Shown here: positions 25,566 to 33,754 of the stretch, in pieces
Layout of the letters: each line of letters opens with the position of its first letter
Position numbering within the stretch: position 1 is the first letter of the stretch
Assembly: GCA_937872925.1 (NCBI GenBank)
Contig: CALMUT010000309.1
Location: 1-44,093 of the forward strand
Reading direction: 5' to 3'
From: an uncultured Myxococcales bacterium
GTDB lineage: Bacteria; Myxococcota_A; Polyangia; Polyangiales; Polyangiaceae
DNA length: 44,093 nucleotides
Program-made: the position numbers and the translations under genes
The notes under the pieces: generated by a model
The model's input: only the letters and a program-made list of their open reading frames with translations
What the model was told of the DNA's origin: nothing
The model's database searches: none

Positions 25566-26236
25566 TGCTCCCACCGCTACTTGCGCCGACACCGCGCCTG
25601 AGCAGCGCACGGCCCTCTGCTTGGAAGACGGCTGGAGCCTTTGGCCTGGTGTTGCTGATCACCCTGCCCTGGGCGCTGCTGATGACACGCTTCGGCAACG
25701 AGAACATCTACCCGCAACTCGGGCCTATGGCGGCCGCCGCGCTGCTCGTCGTTGCCGTGGCACAACCACGGCGGCTGCATGCGTGGCTCACGCCGTCGGC
25801 GCCTGCGATCGTGATTGGCGTCGGCGTCGGGATCGCCATGACCGCGCTGACCTATCCGCTGTTTCACGGCGCGGCGTGGCTGCTGCCGCGCTTGAACACA
25901 GACGTGGCCGCACTCTACGCAGGCACCGGCGGGGCGTCGCTTTCGCAGTCCCTGGCCTGGGTCGGGGTGATCGTGGTTGCGGAAGAGGTGTTGTGGCGCG
26001 GCGTGCTGCTCGCAGCGCTTCGGGAGGTCCTGCCAAGCAGCTGGGCCATCGGCCTGGCCGTGGTCAGCTACGCAGCAGCCCAGCTGGGCACCGGATCGTT
26101 ATTGGTCGTCAGCATCGCCCTGGGCTGCGGCGCGCTCTGGACGCTGCAACGGCTGATCACCGGATCGGCGCTCTCGGCAGTGATCAGCCACGTCATCTGG
26201 ACTCCCACCGTCGTGTTGCTCTATCCGGTCGTGTAG
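25565..26236 (+). CDS. CPBP (Abi) family intramembrane protease-like protein
   Basis: This 223-residue protein has about six hydrophobic segments. The first CPBP motif EExxxR is present as AEEVLWRGVL, and the third has its His in ISHVIWTP. The second motif normally reads FxxxH, but here SYAAAQLG occupies that place with Gln instead of His. Catalysis may be altered or lost. Family members process prenylated or membrane proteins, and some act in bacteriocin self-immunity. The substrate here is unknown. The ATG overlaps the stop of the upstream SDR gene by one base. Confidence 0.8.
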   Translation: MLPPLLAPTPRLSSARPSAWKTAGAFGLVLLITLPWALLMTRFGNENIYPQLGPMAAAALLVVAVAQPRRLHAWLTPSAPAIVIGVGVGIAMTALTYPLFHGAAWLLPRLNTDVAALYAGTGGASLSQSLAWVGVIVVAEEVLWRGVLLAALREVLPSSWAIGLAVVSYAAAQLGTGSLLVVSIALGCGALWTLQRLITGSALSAVISHVIWTPTVVLLYPVV

Positions 26237-26332
26237 GCGAGATCCCCGCGGCAGCAACCGCTGTCGGGCGTGAACCCACAGCCCCGCGCAAGCCGCCTGG
26301 ACCACGCGCAGAAATCGAGTACCCTCAGCGCC

Positions 26333-26926
26333 ATGTCGAAAGCAGTCTGGCTCGTTGCGCTACTGACCTGTGTCGCCTGCGGCGAGTCTTCCAGTGATGG
26401 CAGCGGCGGTAGTTCGGCGACCGGGGGCAGCTCGGCAAGCGGCGGCAGTGGTGGCGGTGCATCGGGCAGCGGCGGCGCGGCGGCAAGTGCCGGCGTGGGC
26501 GCAAGCGGCGGCAGCAGTGGCGCTTCGGGCGGCGGCGGCGCGTCCGGTGGCGGCGGCGCCAGTGGTAGCGGAGGCAGCGCCGGCGCGGGTGGCACGGTGA
26601 ATTGCAATCCCACCCCCGTCACTTGCAAGGCCGCCGTCCCGGACTGTCCCAAGGGTCAGGTCCCGGAAGTCATCGGCAGCTGCTGGGGCAAGTGCGTTCC
26701 GATCTTGAATTGTGCGACGGAAAGCGACTGCTCCAACTGCACCTCGGGCTTCTGCGCCGAATACGCCTCGTTCACAAAGGAATACCGCTGCGTCATGCCG
26801 TCGTTGCAGTGCTCGGCTCTGGCATGCTCGTGCCTCGCAGACTACTTCTGCGTCGGCTCATTCAACGCCTGCTCCACTCCCGCCTCGGGCCCCGCCAAGG
26901 TATCCTGCGGCTGCCCGGCGTGCTGA
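26333..26926 (+). CDS. Gly/Ser-stalk lipoprotein with an 18-Cys domain
   Basis: The ATG at 26333 begins MSKAVWLVALLTCVAC, a type II signal peptide. A Gly/Ser/Ala stalk covers residues about 22-88. The C-terminal region of about 110 residues has 18 cysteines, for example CWGKCVPILNC, DCSNCTSGFC and CGCPAC at the extreme end. An even number suggests up to nine disulfides and an extracytoplasmic, protease-stable module. No family was recognised. It lies between the CPBP gene and an EI24 gene with gaps of 96 and 57 bases. Confidence 0.75.
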   Translation: MSKAVWLVALLTCVACGESSSDGSGGSSATGGSSASGGSGGGASGSGGAAASAGVGASGGSSGASGGGGASGGGGASGSGGSAGAGGTVNCNPTPVTCKAAVPDCPKGQVPEVIGSCWGKCVPILNCATESDCSNCTSGFCAEYASFTKEYRCVMPSLQCSALACSCLADYFCVGSFNACSTPASGPAKVSCGCPAC

Positions 26927-26983
26927 GCGCGGCACTTTCCCGACGCTAGGCTTTGCCCCGCACACCGGTCCATAATCCCGGCG

Positions 26984-27826
26984 TTGCAAAAGAAACCTGG
27001 CGTTCGTCTGGGGTTTTCGAGCCTCTGGTTTGCTTTCCGCTTTCTGCTCACGAGTCCGCGGAGCCTGCCCTACGCGATCGTGCCGGCAATCGTACTGAGC
27101 ATGCTGGTGACGATCAGCGTCGCGATCAGCGTCTGGTTGATCCGCCCCTGGGCGGAATCGTGGATCGGTACGGACGCCCAGAGCACGTTGGCGCAGTGGG
27201 CCGGCGCGGCGCTGGGATGGATCGTGGCGATCCTGGCGGGGCTCTTGGGACTGTTGGTGTCCTTAGCGCTGGCGTCGCCGCTGTCGGCGCCTGCCCTCGA
27301 GAAGTTGGTGCTGCACGCGGAAGAGCGCCTGCAGGCGCCATCGCGACCCGAAAGCGGCTTCTTCAAAGAAATGTGGTTCGGTCTCAAGGCCCAGGCCTTC
27401 GCGATCTTGTTTGCAGTGCCCATCTTGCTGTTGCTCTGGATCGTAGACCTGCTGTTCCCACCGGCCATCGTGGTCACGTTGCCCTTGAAGCTGCTGGTGG
27501 CCGCGTTTTCGCTGTCTTGGAACTTACTGGACTACCCGCTGACGCTCCGCGGTGTGCGCATGCGGGATCGCTTGCGGCTGTTCCGTGCGCACAAGCTCAC
27601 GACGCTGTCTTTCGGGGTGGGTTTCGCATTTCTGTTTTGGCTGCCGTGTTTTCAGGTCGTGATGCTGCCCGTGGGCGTGGTGGCCGCGACGCGCTTGGTC
27701 TGGCAACTGCTGGAACACAGTCCAGAGCTGGCGCAGGCCTTGGGCATTGCACCCGCGCTGCCCCACCCTGCTGACGCGCCCATTGCGGCGCCCCATGAGG
27801 CGCGCATGGAAGGCCCTCAGCCCTGA
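26984..27826 (+). CDS. EI24/CysZ-like integral membrane protein
   Basis: The 280-residue protein starts at TTG 26984 (QKKPGVRLGFSSLWFAFRFLL). It has four to six membrane segments, including LPYAIVPAIVLSMLVTISVA, ALGWIVAILAGLLGLLVSLAL, AFAILFAVPILLLLWIVDLL and LTTLSFGVGFAFLFWLPCF. The conserved pattern SLSWNLLDYPLTLRG resembles the 'A.....D.P..RR' region of EI24/CysZ proteins. CysZ imports sulfate, and other homologues have no known role, so a transport function is tentative. The C-terminus is Ala/Pro-rich. Its 3' end overlaps the convergent gene at 27817 by 10 bases. Confidence 0.8.
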   Translation: MQKKPGVRLGFSSLWFAFRFLLTSPRSLPYAIVPAIVLSMLVTISVAISVWLIRPWAESWIGTDAQSTLAQWAGAALGWIVAILAGLLGLLVSLALASPLSAPALEKLVLHAEERLQAPSRPESGFFKEMWFGLKAQAFAILFAVPILLLLWIVDLLFPPAIVVTLPLKLLVAAFSLSWNLLDYPLTLRGVRMRDRLRLFRAHKLTTLSFGVGFAFLFWLPCFQVVMLPVGVVAATRLVWQLLEHSPELAQALGIAPALPHPADAPIAAPHEARMEGPQP

Positions 27827-28266
27827 TCGTGGTAGGCGCGTGTCTCGGGCTTCAGCCAAAAGATGAGCACGGGGATCGCCAGAAACCAGCAGCCCCCGCA
27901 GACAAACGCTGCCGCACAGAGCACGATCCCGTAGGTGTAGGCCCAGGGCTTCCGCGGCGCGACCACACCGACCACATGCGCGACCGCTAGCGGCAACCCA
28001 TACACTAAGAGGAACGAACCGATGACCCACAGCGGTGGGTCACCAGGCGCCGCGCGCATGCCGGGATCGATCGCCGCAGTCGCCACGAGCCCGAATCCCA
28101 TCAGGCTCAAGCCACCATAGAACAGCAACTGCGCCGCGCAGAAGCCCTGAAGCCAGCGCACCGCGTGTTTCGGATCGGATACCGGCGCCGCGTACATCGG
28201 CGGCGGCAATTGCGGCGGTGGCACGAACCCACTACCGAAAGACGCTGGATTCGGTGGTTGTGCCAT
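27817..28266 (-). CDS. Small membrane protein with Pro-rich N-terminus
   Basis: This 149-residue protein starts at ATG 28266 (MAQPPNPASFGSGFVPPPQ). It has a cytoplasmic Pro-rich tail of about 30 residues and three or four hydrophobic helices (GFCAAQLLFYGGLSLMGFGL, PLWVIGSFLLVYGLPLAVAH, YTYGIVLCAAAFVCGGCWFL). I do not recognise the family. It is divergent from the yccF-like gene with only 46 bases between them and overlaps the convergent EI24 gene end. Confidence 0.72.
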   Translation of the reverse strand: MAQPPNPASFGSGFVPPPQLPPPMYAAPVSDPKHAVRWLQGFCAAQLLFYGGLSLMGFGLVATAAIDPGMRAAPGDPPLWVIGSFLLVYGLPLAVAHVVGVVAPRKPWAYTYGIVLCAAAFVCGGCWFLAIPVLIFWLKPETRAYHDQG

Positions 28267-28268
28267 AG

Positions 28269-28309
28269 TCTGAAATAAAGTCGCCGCCCCCGGCGAAGGA
28301 CTGAAAGTA
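28269..28309. promoter_or_regulatory. Short divergent control region with a perfect palindrome
   Basis: The 46-base gap between two divergent start codons holds TCGCCG-CCCC-CGGCGA (28281-28296), a perfect inverted repeat. It is flanked by the direct repeats TCTGAAA (28269) and ACTGAAA. A shared operator is an economical explanation, but no regulator is identified. Confidence 0.3.
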
Positions 28310-28312
28310 GCA

Positions 28313-28672
28313 ATGTTTCTCGTCCGCGCTCTGTACTTTCTGCTGATCGGTTGGTGGCTGGCGCTGCTCTGGGGATGGCTCGCCTATTTGGCCTGCGCCA
28401 GCTACGTGCTTCTGCCCGTGGGGACGTGGATGTTCAATCGTGTGCCCCTGGTGCTGACCCTCAAGCCAGCCGAGCGGGACGACTTCGGCGCAACGGATCG
28501 CGAGTTCCCCTTCATTATCCGGGTGATCTGGTTTTTCGTCGTGGGTTGGTGGCTCGGCCTCGGTTGTTTCAAGATCGGCTACCTGCTGTGCCTGACCATC
28601 CTGTTCATGCCGGCAGGGATCTGGCTACTGCACCGCGTTCCGGAAGCGATGACGCTACGGCAGGCGTCCTGA
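28313..28672 (+). CDS. yccF: YccF-family inner membrane protein
   Basis: The 119-residue protein is a tandem of two similar halves, each with GWW/LxWGWLAY- or VGWWLGLGCFKIGYL-type helices followed by LPVGTWMFNRVP or MPAGIWLLHRVP. This internal duplication and the PxGxW..NRVP motif are characteristic of YccF (DUF307). The cellular role is unknown in any organism. ATG 28313 is the only sensible start. Confidence 0.85.
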   Translation: MFLVRALYFLLIGWWLALLWGWLAYLACASYVLLPVGTWMFNRVPLVLTLKPAERDDFGATDREFPFIIRVIWFFVVGWWLGLGCFKIGYLLCLTILFMPAGIWLLHRVPEAMTLRQAS

Positions 28673-28728
28673 GCCAACGCGAGATGCCAGTCACCAGGGC
28701 AGCGCTCAGGAGCCCGCCCTTTTCCGAG

Positions 28729-28932
28729 TCATTTCTTCGGCGTGAGCTGAGACTTCCGCGGCACATTCTTGTGCTCGAAGGGGCAGTGCCGACACGCCGA
28801 GCCGCAGCAGTTGCCGCGGCGCAAGTGATACACCTCCGTGAACACCAGGTAACCCGTCTGGGGATCCGTGTAGTGGTCCGCGCCAGCTTCGATCGCGCGG
28901 GCATGCGCTTCTTTCCAGGGCGGACTATTCAT
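28729..28932 (-). CDS. Small Cys-rich DUF5522-type protein
   Basis: This complete 67-residue protein begins MNSPPWKEAHARAIEAGADH. It contains YTDPQTGYLVFTEVYHLRRG followed by CCGSACRHCPF, a cluster of four cysteines and a His likely to bind a metal or an Fe–S cluster. The pattern matches the small DUF5522 (Cys-rich) family of unknown function. The C-terminus is basic. It is easy to miss because of its size. It is divergent from the CapA-like gene. Confidence 0.85.
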   Translation of the reverse strand: MNSPPWKEAHARAIEAGADHYTDPQTGYLVFTEVYHLRRGNCCGSACRHCPFEHKNVPRKSQLTPKK

Positions 28933-29039
28933 GGGTCGGCGTGCCGCGCGAGCGATGCATGGTGGGCGTGATCCCCTGCGCTGCTGAATGCAGCAGTTTT
29001 CATTGGGCTTTTCCCTGCGCGTGGCAAGCTATCTGTGTC

Positions 29040-30260
29040 GTGCACCGCCTCCGCCGCTCGTTTGTCCTGACCTATGCCCTCGCGGCTCTGGGCGCGGCCG
29101 CCCTTTGGGGTTGCCGGGACAAGGAGTCTGGCTCGGCGGCGCCCGCCGAAGGCGCAGACGCGCGGAGCTCGGCAACCGCCCAGGGCTCGGCTGCCGCCGC
29201 ACCGACCGTTGCCGCTTCTAGTCCAGGCAGCGCGGAGCCACCCAAGAGTCCAAAGGCCGACAAGATCGTGATCTTGGCCGGCGGCGACGTGAATTTTGGC
29301 CGCGGCGCCGGTCAGAAGATCTTGAAAGACCCGAGCTACAACCCGTTCTCTGAAATTGCGCCGCTCCTGAAGACGGCGGATTACCGCTTCGTGAACCTGG
29401 AGTCGCAGCTCAGCGATCAAGGCGGCGAAACCCAGTCGCGCAACAATCACCTAGTGTTCACAGGTCCGCCGGGCGGCGCTGCAGTGTTGGCGCGGGCGGG
29501 CATCGACCTGGTGTCCCTCGCCAACAACCACGCTTGGGACTACGGCAAGAGCGCGCTATTCGAAACCTTCGAGCATTTGGACAAAGCCGGCGTCGCGCAC
29601 GTCGGCGCGCGCAAGAAGGCCACCACGCAGTACGAGCCTCTCGTCGTGGACATCAAGGGCTGGAAGGTGGCGTGGTTCGCCGTGACGCACATCTGGAACC
29701 AAGGTCCCATCAACAAACACGAAGGGCGCCACTACGTGGCCTGGGCCAGCTTCGACTTGCTGGGCAAGCGCTTGAAGAAAGCGGTGAAACAGCACGACCT
29801 CGTGCTGTTGAGCTACCACGGCGGCGGCGAGTACGTGGACGTGCCCATGCAGTGGACGCGAGACTTCTACCGCGCGGTGCTCTCCACCGGCGTGCACGCG
29901 GTCTTCGGCCACCACCCGCATGTGCCCCACGGCGTCGGCTGGGTGGGTGGTCGCCCCGCATTCTACAGCCTCGGGAATTTGGTCTTCGCCATGCACAGCG
30001 ACTACCCTTGGACAGGAACGAGTTTTTTCGCCCGCGTTACCTTCAACGTGAGCGGCGAAATCCAGGTCGAAGCATGCCCGTATCACATCCTTGGACACGT
30101 CCCGATGCCCTTCGACGGCAAGGCCAAGGCTGCCCGCGAGCGCGCGTTCGGCTCGCATTTGAAGCTGCTGTCCCTGTCGACAGGGGGCGCGACGGTCGGG
30201 GAGCCGGGTGAGTTTTCATGCGTGCCGGTTACGCCCAAGCGTCCGCCCATGCCGAACTGA
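29040..30260 (+). CDS. CapA-like (poly-gamma-glutamate synthesis type) metallophosphatase lipoprotein
   Basis: I chose GTG 29040 because it yields a type II signal (HRLRRSFVLTYALAALGAAALWGC). A 406-residue protein results. After an Ala/Ser linker, the calcineurin-like CapA fold shows its metal sites in order: GGDVNFGRG, NLESQLSD, SLANNHAWDYG, LSYHGGGEY and GHHPHVPHG. Members act in capsule polymer (PGA) production or as periplasmic phosphoesterases. The substrate here is unknown and no capB/capC is nearby. Its last 43 bases overlap the next gene in another frame, indicating coupling. Confidence 0.88.
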   Translation: MHRLRRSFVLTYALAALGAAALWGCRDKESGSAAPAEGADARSSATAQGSAAAAPTVAASSPGSAEPPKSPKADKIVILAGGDVNFGRGAGQKILKDPSYNPFSEIAPLLKTADYRFVNLESQLSDQGGETQSRNNHLVFTGPPGGAAVLARAGIDLVSLANNHAWDYGKSALFETFEHLDKAGVAHVGARKKATTQYEPLVVDIKGWKVAWFAVTHIWNQGPINKHEGRHYVAWASFDLLGKRLKKAVKQHDLVLLSYHGGGEYVDVPMQWTRDFYRAVLSTGVHAVFGHHPHVPHGVGWVGGRPAFYSLGNLVFAMHSDYPWTGTSFFARVTFNVSGEIQVEACPYHILGHVPMPFDGKAKAARERAFGSHLKLLSLSTGGATVGEPGEFSCVPVTPKRPPMPN

Positions 30261-31237
30261 CCGGCTGGTTTGTTTTCCTGCTCGCGCTGCTGCTCCTGCC
30301 GTCGGCGTGCAAGTCCACTTCCGACGCAGTGAGTGACGCCCACGCCGCCGCCGGTCCGGCATCGAGTGCAGGCCAGCCCGCGCCACTTCTGTCGGCGCCG
30401 CCCCCGAGTTGCACGCCAGCTTGCAACCGCATCGAGAAATGCGCCGCGGGCAAATGCCAACCCGGCTGTCCCGAAGGCGAAGTTTACATCCCCGCGACCG
30501 GCGAAAAGGGCTTCGAAATGGGCCGCGGCAACCCCGGCACGGACGACCAAACGCACACCGTTGTGCTCGGCCAACCCTTTTGCATGGACGCCACGGAAGT
30601 CACTGTCGCCGCGTACCGCAAGTGTGTCGACTCCGGAAAGTGCACCGAGCCCCAGCTACGCGACCAGAACAGCAACTATCGCAAGGAGTACGCCCGAGAC
30701 CGCCATCCGCTCAATATGGTCAATTGGGAACAGTCGACGGCCTACTGCGCATCGCGCGGTCAAGCTCTGCCGACCGAAGCGCAATGGGAGTGGGCGGCGG
30801 GCCACGGCGACGGACGCAAATACCCCTGGGGCAGCGAACCCGAGCCCAGCTGCGAAAACGGCACCGCGGACTTCACGCCGGGTGGTTCCCCGCACTCGGA
30901 TCCAGCTGGGAACGTCGGCTGCCACGGCGGCGGCAGCTCCGAAGTGAAGGCCCATGACAAGGGCAAGAGCACTTGGCCCGACGGCGATCTGTACGACCTG
31001 GGCGGCAACGTCTGGGAATGGACGGCGGATTGTTTTCTGCCCTACCCAAAGGGCCGAGTGACAGATCCGAGTCCTCAAGCGCATCCGAACCTGGCCGGAG
31101 ACTGCTACGTCCGGTCGCTGCGGGGCGGCGGCTGGAATCGAAGCACCTATGCGCTGCGGGTATTCGCCCGCGCCGCTTCGAAGAAGACCTATCGCGTGCC
31201 GGGCCTGGGTTTTCGTTGCGTACGTAACGTGAAGTGA
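30218..31237 (+). CDS. Formylglycine-generating-enzyme-like (SUMF1) lipoprotein lacking the active-site cysteines
   Basis: The 339-residue protein has a hydrophobic N-terminus with a lipobox (FLLALLLLPSAC). A Cys-rich linker follows (CTPACNRIEKCAAGKCQPGC). The FGE-sulfatase fold shows FEMGRG, PFCMDATEVTVAAYRKCV, HPLNMVNWEQSTAYC, LPTEAQWEWAA, GNVWEWTADCF and GLGFRCV. In catalytic enzymes the stretch after RGGS holds two cysteines. Here it reads RGGGWNRSTYALRVFAR with none, so formylglycine formation is unlikely. Such proteins often serve as binding or structural modules. It overlaps the end of the CapA-like gene by 43 bases and precedes the alkaline-phosphatase-superfamily gene by 33. Confidence 0.87.
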   Translation: MRAGYAQASAHAELTGWFVFLLALLLLPSACKSTSDAVSDAHAAAGPASSAGQPAPLLSAPPPSCTPACNRIEKCAAGKCQPGCPEGEVYIPATGEKGFEMGRGNPGTDDQTHTVVLGQPFCMDATEVTVAAYRKCVDSGKCTEPQLRDQNSNYRKEYARDRHPLNMVNWEQSTAYCASRGQALPTEAQWEWAAGHGDGRKYPWGSEPEPSCENGTADFTPGGSPHSDPAGNVGCHGGGSSEVKAHDKGKSTWPDGDLYDLGGNVWEWTADCFLPYPKGRVTDPSPQAHPNLAGDCYVRSLRGGGWNRSTYALRVFARAASKKTYRVPGLGFRCVRNVK

Positions 31238-31270
31238 CGCGGGCGCCAAAGTCGCTACAGTGCCGGCGCG

Positions 31271-33754
31271 ATGAGCGATGACCCCGCCGTAGAGCCTCGC
31301 CCCGGGCGCGTCGCTGCCGCGCTGGCGCTACTGCTCGCCTCGGTGCTGGGCATCGTGCTGGCGTTGATCTTCGTGATCTTGCCGGACCCGGCGCCCCGAG
31401 ACATTGCGCCCCTTGCCAAGCCAGAGACGGCGCTCACCGACCGAGTGCTGTTCGTGGTGGTCGACGGCCTGCGCTACGACGTAGCCACGGACGCCAGCAA
31501 GATGCCGAACTTTGCCCGCGCCATGCGCGAGCACGCCCACGCCGAAGTCTGGGCCGGCCAGGTCACCATGACCACCAGCGCGATTTTGAGCTACGGCACC
31601 GGGCGGCCGGGGCGTTTCGAACAGATCCTGCGCAACCTCGATCCGGCGCCGCCGCCCCACAACAACTGGCTCGACAACGCAAAGAGCGCAGGCCGCAGCC
31701 TGATGTCCGTGGGCGACCCTGCTTGGCCGCATATGTTCCGCGACGCGCTGGTCGAACATCGCGAAGACCCCAAAGGCGCGAGCATCGACGTCGACTTCAA
31801 CCACCTGACCTTCCGGGACACCCGGGACTTGCTGCGCAAAGAGCCCAACTTCTTGGTGGCGCACTTCGTCACCCCGGACCACCAGGGGCACGCCTACGGG
31901 ATCTTGTCCCAGCGCTATGTCGACCACATGCGCAGCTTCGATCGCTTGCTATTCGAGCTCTTGGGCGAGCTGCCTCCCAACGTGACCGTAGTCGTGACCA
32001 GCGATCACGGAGCCGTCGACAGCGGCACGCATGGCTCCGACACGCCCGTGCAGCGACGCTGTCCTGCGTTTGCGTATGGACCCGGCATCGCGAAGGGCGC
32101 CGCGCCACCGCAGCTCGTGCCGCAAGTCGATCTCGCGCCGACCCTTGCCGCGCTCTTGGGCGTCGCACCCCCTGCCCATGGCTTGGGCATGTCGATCGTC
32201 GAGTGGCTGCAGATCCCCGACCAAGCGCGGGCCGAACGCGCGTGTGCCGAAGCCGAAGCCGTCCAGCGCTACGGCGTCCGCGCAGGCGCGTCCCTCGCAA
32301 ACGACCTGGCGGGATGTGCCCCCAGCGAACCGCCCCTGGCGCGGATTGTCACTGCCCGCGGGGCTGTGCGTGGTGTCGATGCTGCGCTGGCGGACGCCGC
32401 CGGCATTGCTTCGCCTAAGGCCTGGGCAATCGGCGCCATCGCCCTTGCGCTTCTTGCGCTGTGTTTGCTGTTGGTCTTCGGCCGCGGCGCGCTGCCCCGG
32501 CTGCCGAGCGCGCTTGCGTTGATCGCGATCGCAACCTGGCTCATTCTGGACGTGGAGCGCCTGCCTGGACTCTGGCCCGTTCGCGTGCGCGCCGCGCTAT
32601 TTGTCCTGCTGATCGGGCCGTCGCTGGCGTTGGTGCTCGCGCCCAAGAAGATTGCCGCCTTGGGCGAGCGCCGCCCCTGGTGGCTCGCCGCGTACCTGCC
32701 CGGGTTCTTGGCCGTGGCCTACCCATCGAACCTGCAGCCGTTGGCGTGGATCGCGGTGTTTGTGCTCGGCGCGCTCTTGATCCGTGCCCCCGCCCTGGCG
32801 CCGGATGGCCCCAGCTTGCTGCGCGCTCCGGGATCTCTGCTCGGCGTGGGTCTGCTGCTTTTGTGTTTCTTGGTCCTGCTGCGCGTGGGCACGCGCGCGT
32901 CGGGCATGACCCCTGGATGGTACAGCGGCAACCCCAGCCTGATGTGGTCCGGAGCCGCCGTCGCTGTCATCGTGTGGATGGCGCTGCGCCGCACGCGGCT
33001 CTTGGGTGAACCGCTCCCGCTCAGGCCTGCCATCGGCGGCGTAGCACTCTTGCTCATCTGTCTTGCGCTGCGTGATTTCCTGCCAGCTTGGCTCGCGCGG
33101 GGCAGCGTCGTCGCGCTGCTGGCGGCGGCGCTGTACAACTTGAGCGCCGATCGCCGCGCCTGGGCTCTGACCCTCGGTGCCTGCAGCTATGCGCTCCTTG
33201 CGCGGTTGTGGGAGGTGCCGTGGTTGTTTGCCACCCTGGTGGCAGCAGGTGCCGTGGGCGCTGCCCTCCACCCCAGGCAAGTCCCTGGCGAACTTGCGGA
33301 CCCACCGCGCGGCGTCTTCCGTCAGATCGCCGTCGTCACTTTTGTGTTCTGCTTGATCCTGTTGCAGCGCCTCGCGCTACAAGGCACGCAGGATTTTGGC
33401 GGCATGGACCTGGGTGCCGGCGGTTTTGGCGACGTCAACGTGCCTGCAGCGCTGGTGGGCGTATTCCTCGGCTACAAACACGCACTGTGCGCCGCGCTGG
33501 CGCTGCTGTGTGTGCTCGGCCCACTGCCACCCCGCGAAGTGAAGAGCACCCTCCGCCTGCTATTCGCCGCGTTCCTACTGCGCGCGGCGGCGCTACTCGC
33601 CATGCTGTTCGTGGCCGGCGGCAGCTACTGGACGGGGCTGCGCGTGCTGGGCGAGCTGCCCTTCGCGCTGCTCTTTGCCGCCGTGGTGCTTGGGTGTCTG
33701 GCGGCGATTGGCGTCCGAGCGCGGAGCGCCGGCGCTCAGTCGTCGTCTTCTTGA
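31271..33754 (+). CDS. Polytopic alkaline-phosphatase-superfamily protein, GPI ethanolamine-phosphate-transferase-like
   Basis: The 827-residue protein has one N-terminal helix (AALALLLASVLGIVLALIFVI), a phosphatase-type domain (about 55-350) and roughly ten membrane helices to the end. Metal and nucleophile motifs are D65 in FVVVDGLRYDV, Thr101/102 in TMTTSAIL, HFVTPDHQGHAYG, and TSDHGAVDSGTHGSDTP. This order, with the catalytic domain before a long helical bundle, matches eukaryotic PIG-O/GPI7 phosphoethanolamine transferases better than bacterial EptA. I infer transfer of a phospho-alcohol group to a lipid or glycan outside the membrane. The start is ATG 31271. The 3' end overlaps the TerB-like gene by 19 bases. 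Confidence 0.85.
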   Translation: MSDDPAVEPRPGRVAAALALLLASVLGIVLALIFVILPDPAPRDIAPLAKPETALTDRVLFVVVDGLRYDVATDASKMPNFARAMREHAHAEVWAGQVTMTTSAILSYGTGRPGRFEQILRNLDPAPPPHNNWLDNAKSAGRSLMSVGDPAWPHMFRDALVEHREDPKGASIDVDFNHLTFRDTRDLLRKEPNFLVAHFVTPDHQGHAYGILSQRYVDHMRSFDRLLFELLGELPPNVTVVVTSDHGAVDSGTHGSDTPVQRRCPAFAYGPGIAKGAAPPQLVPQVDLAPTLAALLGVAPPAHGLGMSIVEWLQIPDQARAERACAEAEAVQRYGVRAGASLANDLAGCAPSEPPLARIVTARGAVRGVDAALADAAGIASPKAWAIGAIALALLALCLLLVFGRGALPRLPSALALIAIATWLILDVERLPGLWPVRVRAALFVLLIGPSLALVLAPKKIAALGERRPWWLAAYLPGFLAVAYPSNLQPLAWIAVFVLGALLIRAPALAPDGPSLLRAPGSLLGVGLLLLCFLVLLRVGTRASGMTPGWYSGNPSLMWSGAAVAVIVWMALRRTRLLGEPLPLRPAIGGVALLLICLALRDFLPAWLARGSVVALLAAALYNLSADRRAWALTLGACSYALLARLWEVPWLFATLVAAGAVGAALHPRQVPGELADPPRGVFRQIAVVTFVFCLILLQRLALQGTQDFGGMDLGAGGFGDVNVPAALVGVFLGYKHALCAALALLCVLGPLPPREVKSTLRLLFAAFLLRAAALLAMLFVAGGSYWTGLRVLGELPFALLFAAVVLGCLAAIGVRARSAGAQSSSS

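Noticed and set aside
30218..31237. A sulfatase-activating formylglycine enzyme
   Set aside because: The fold motifs are present but both catalytic cysteines are absent, so only a degenerate relative is claimed.
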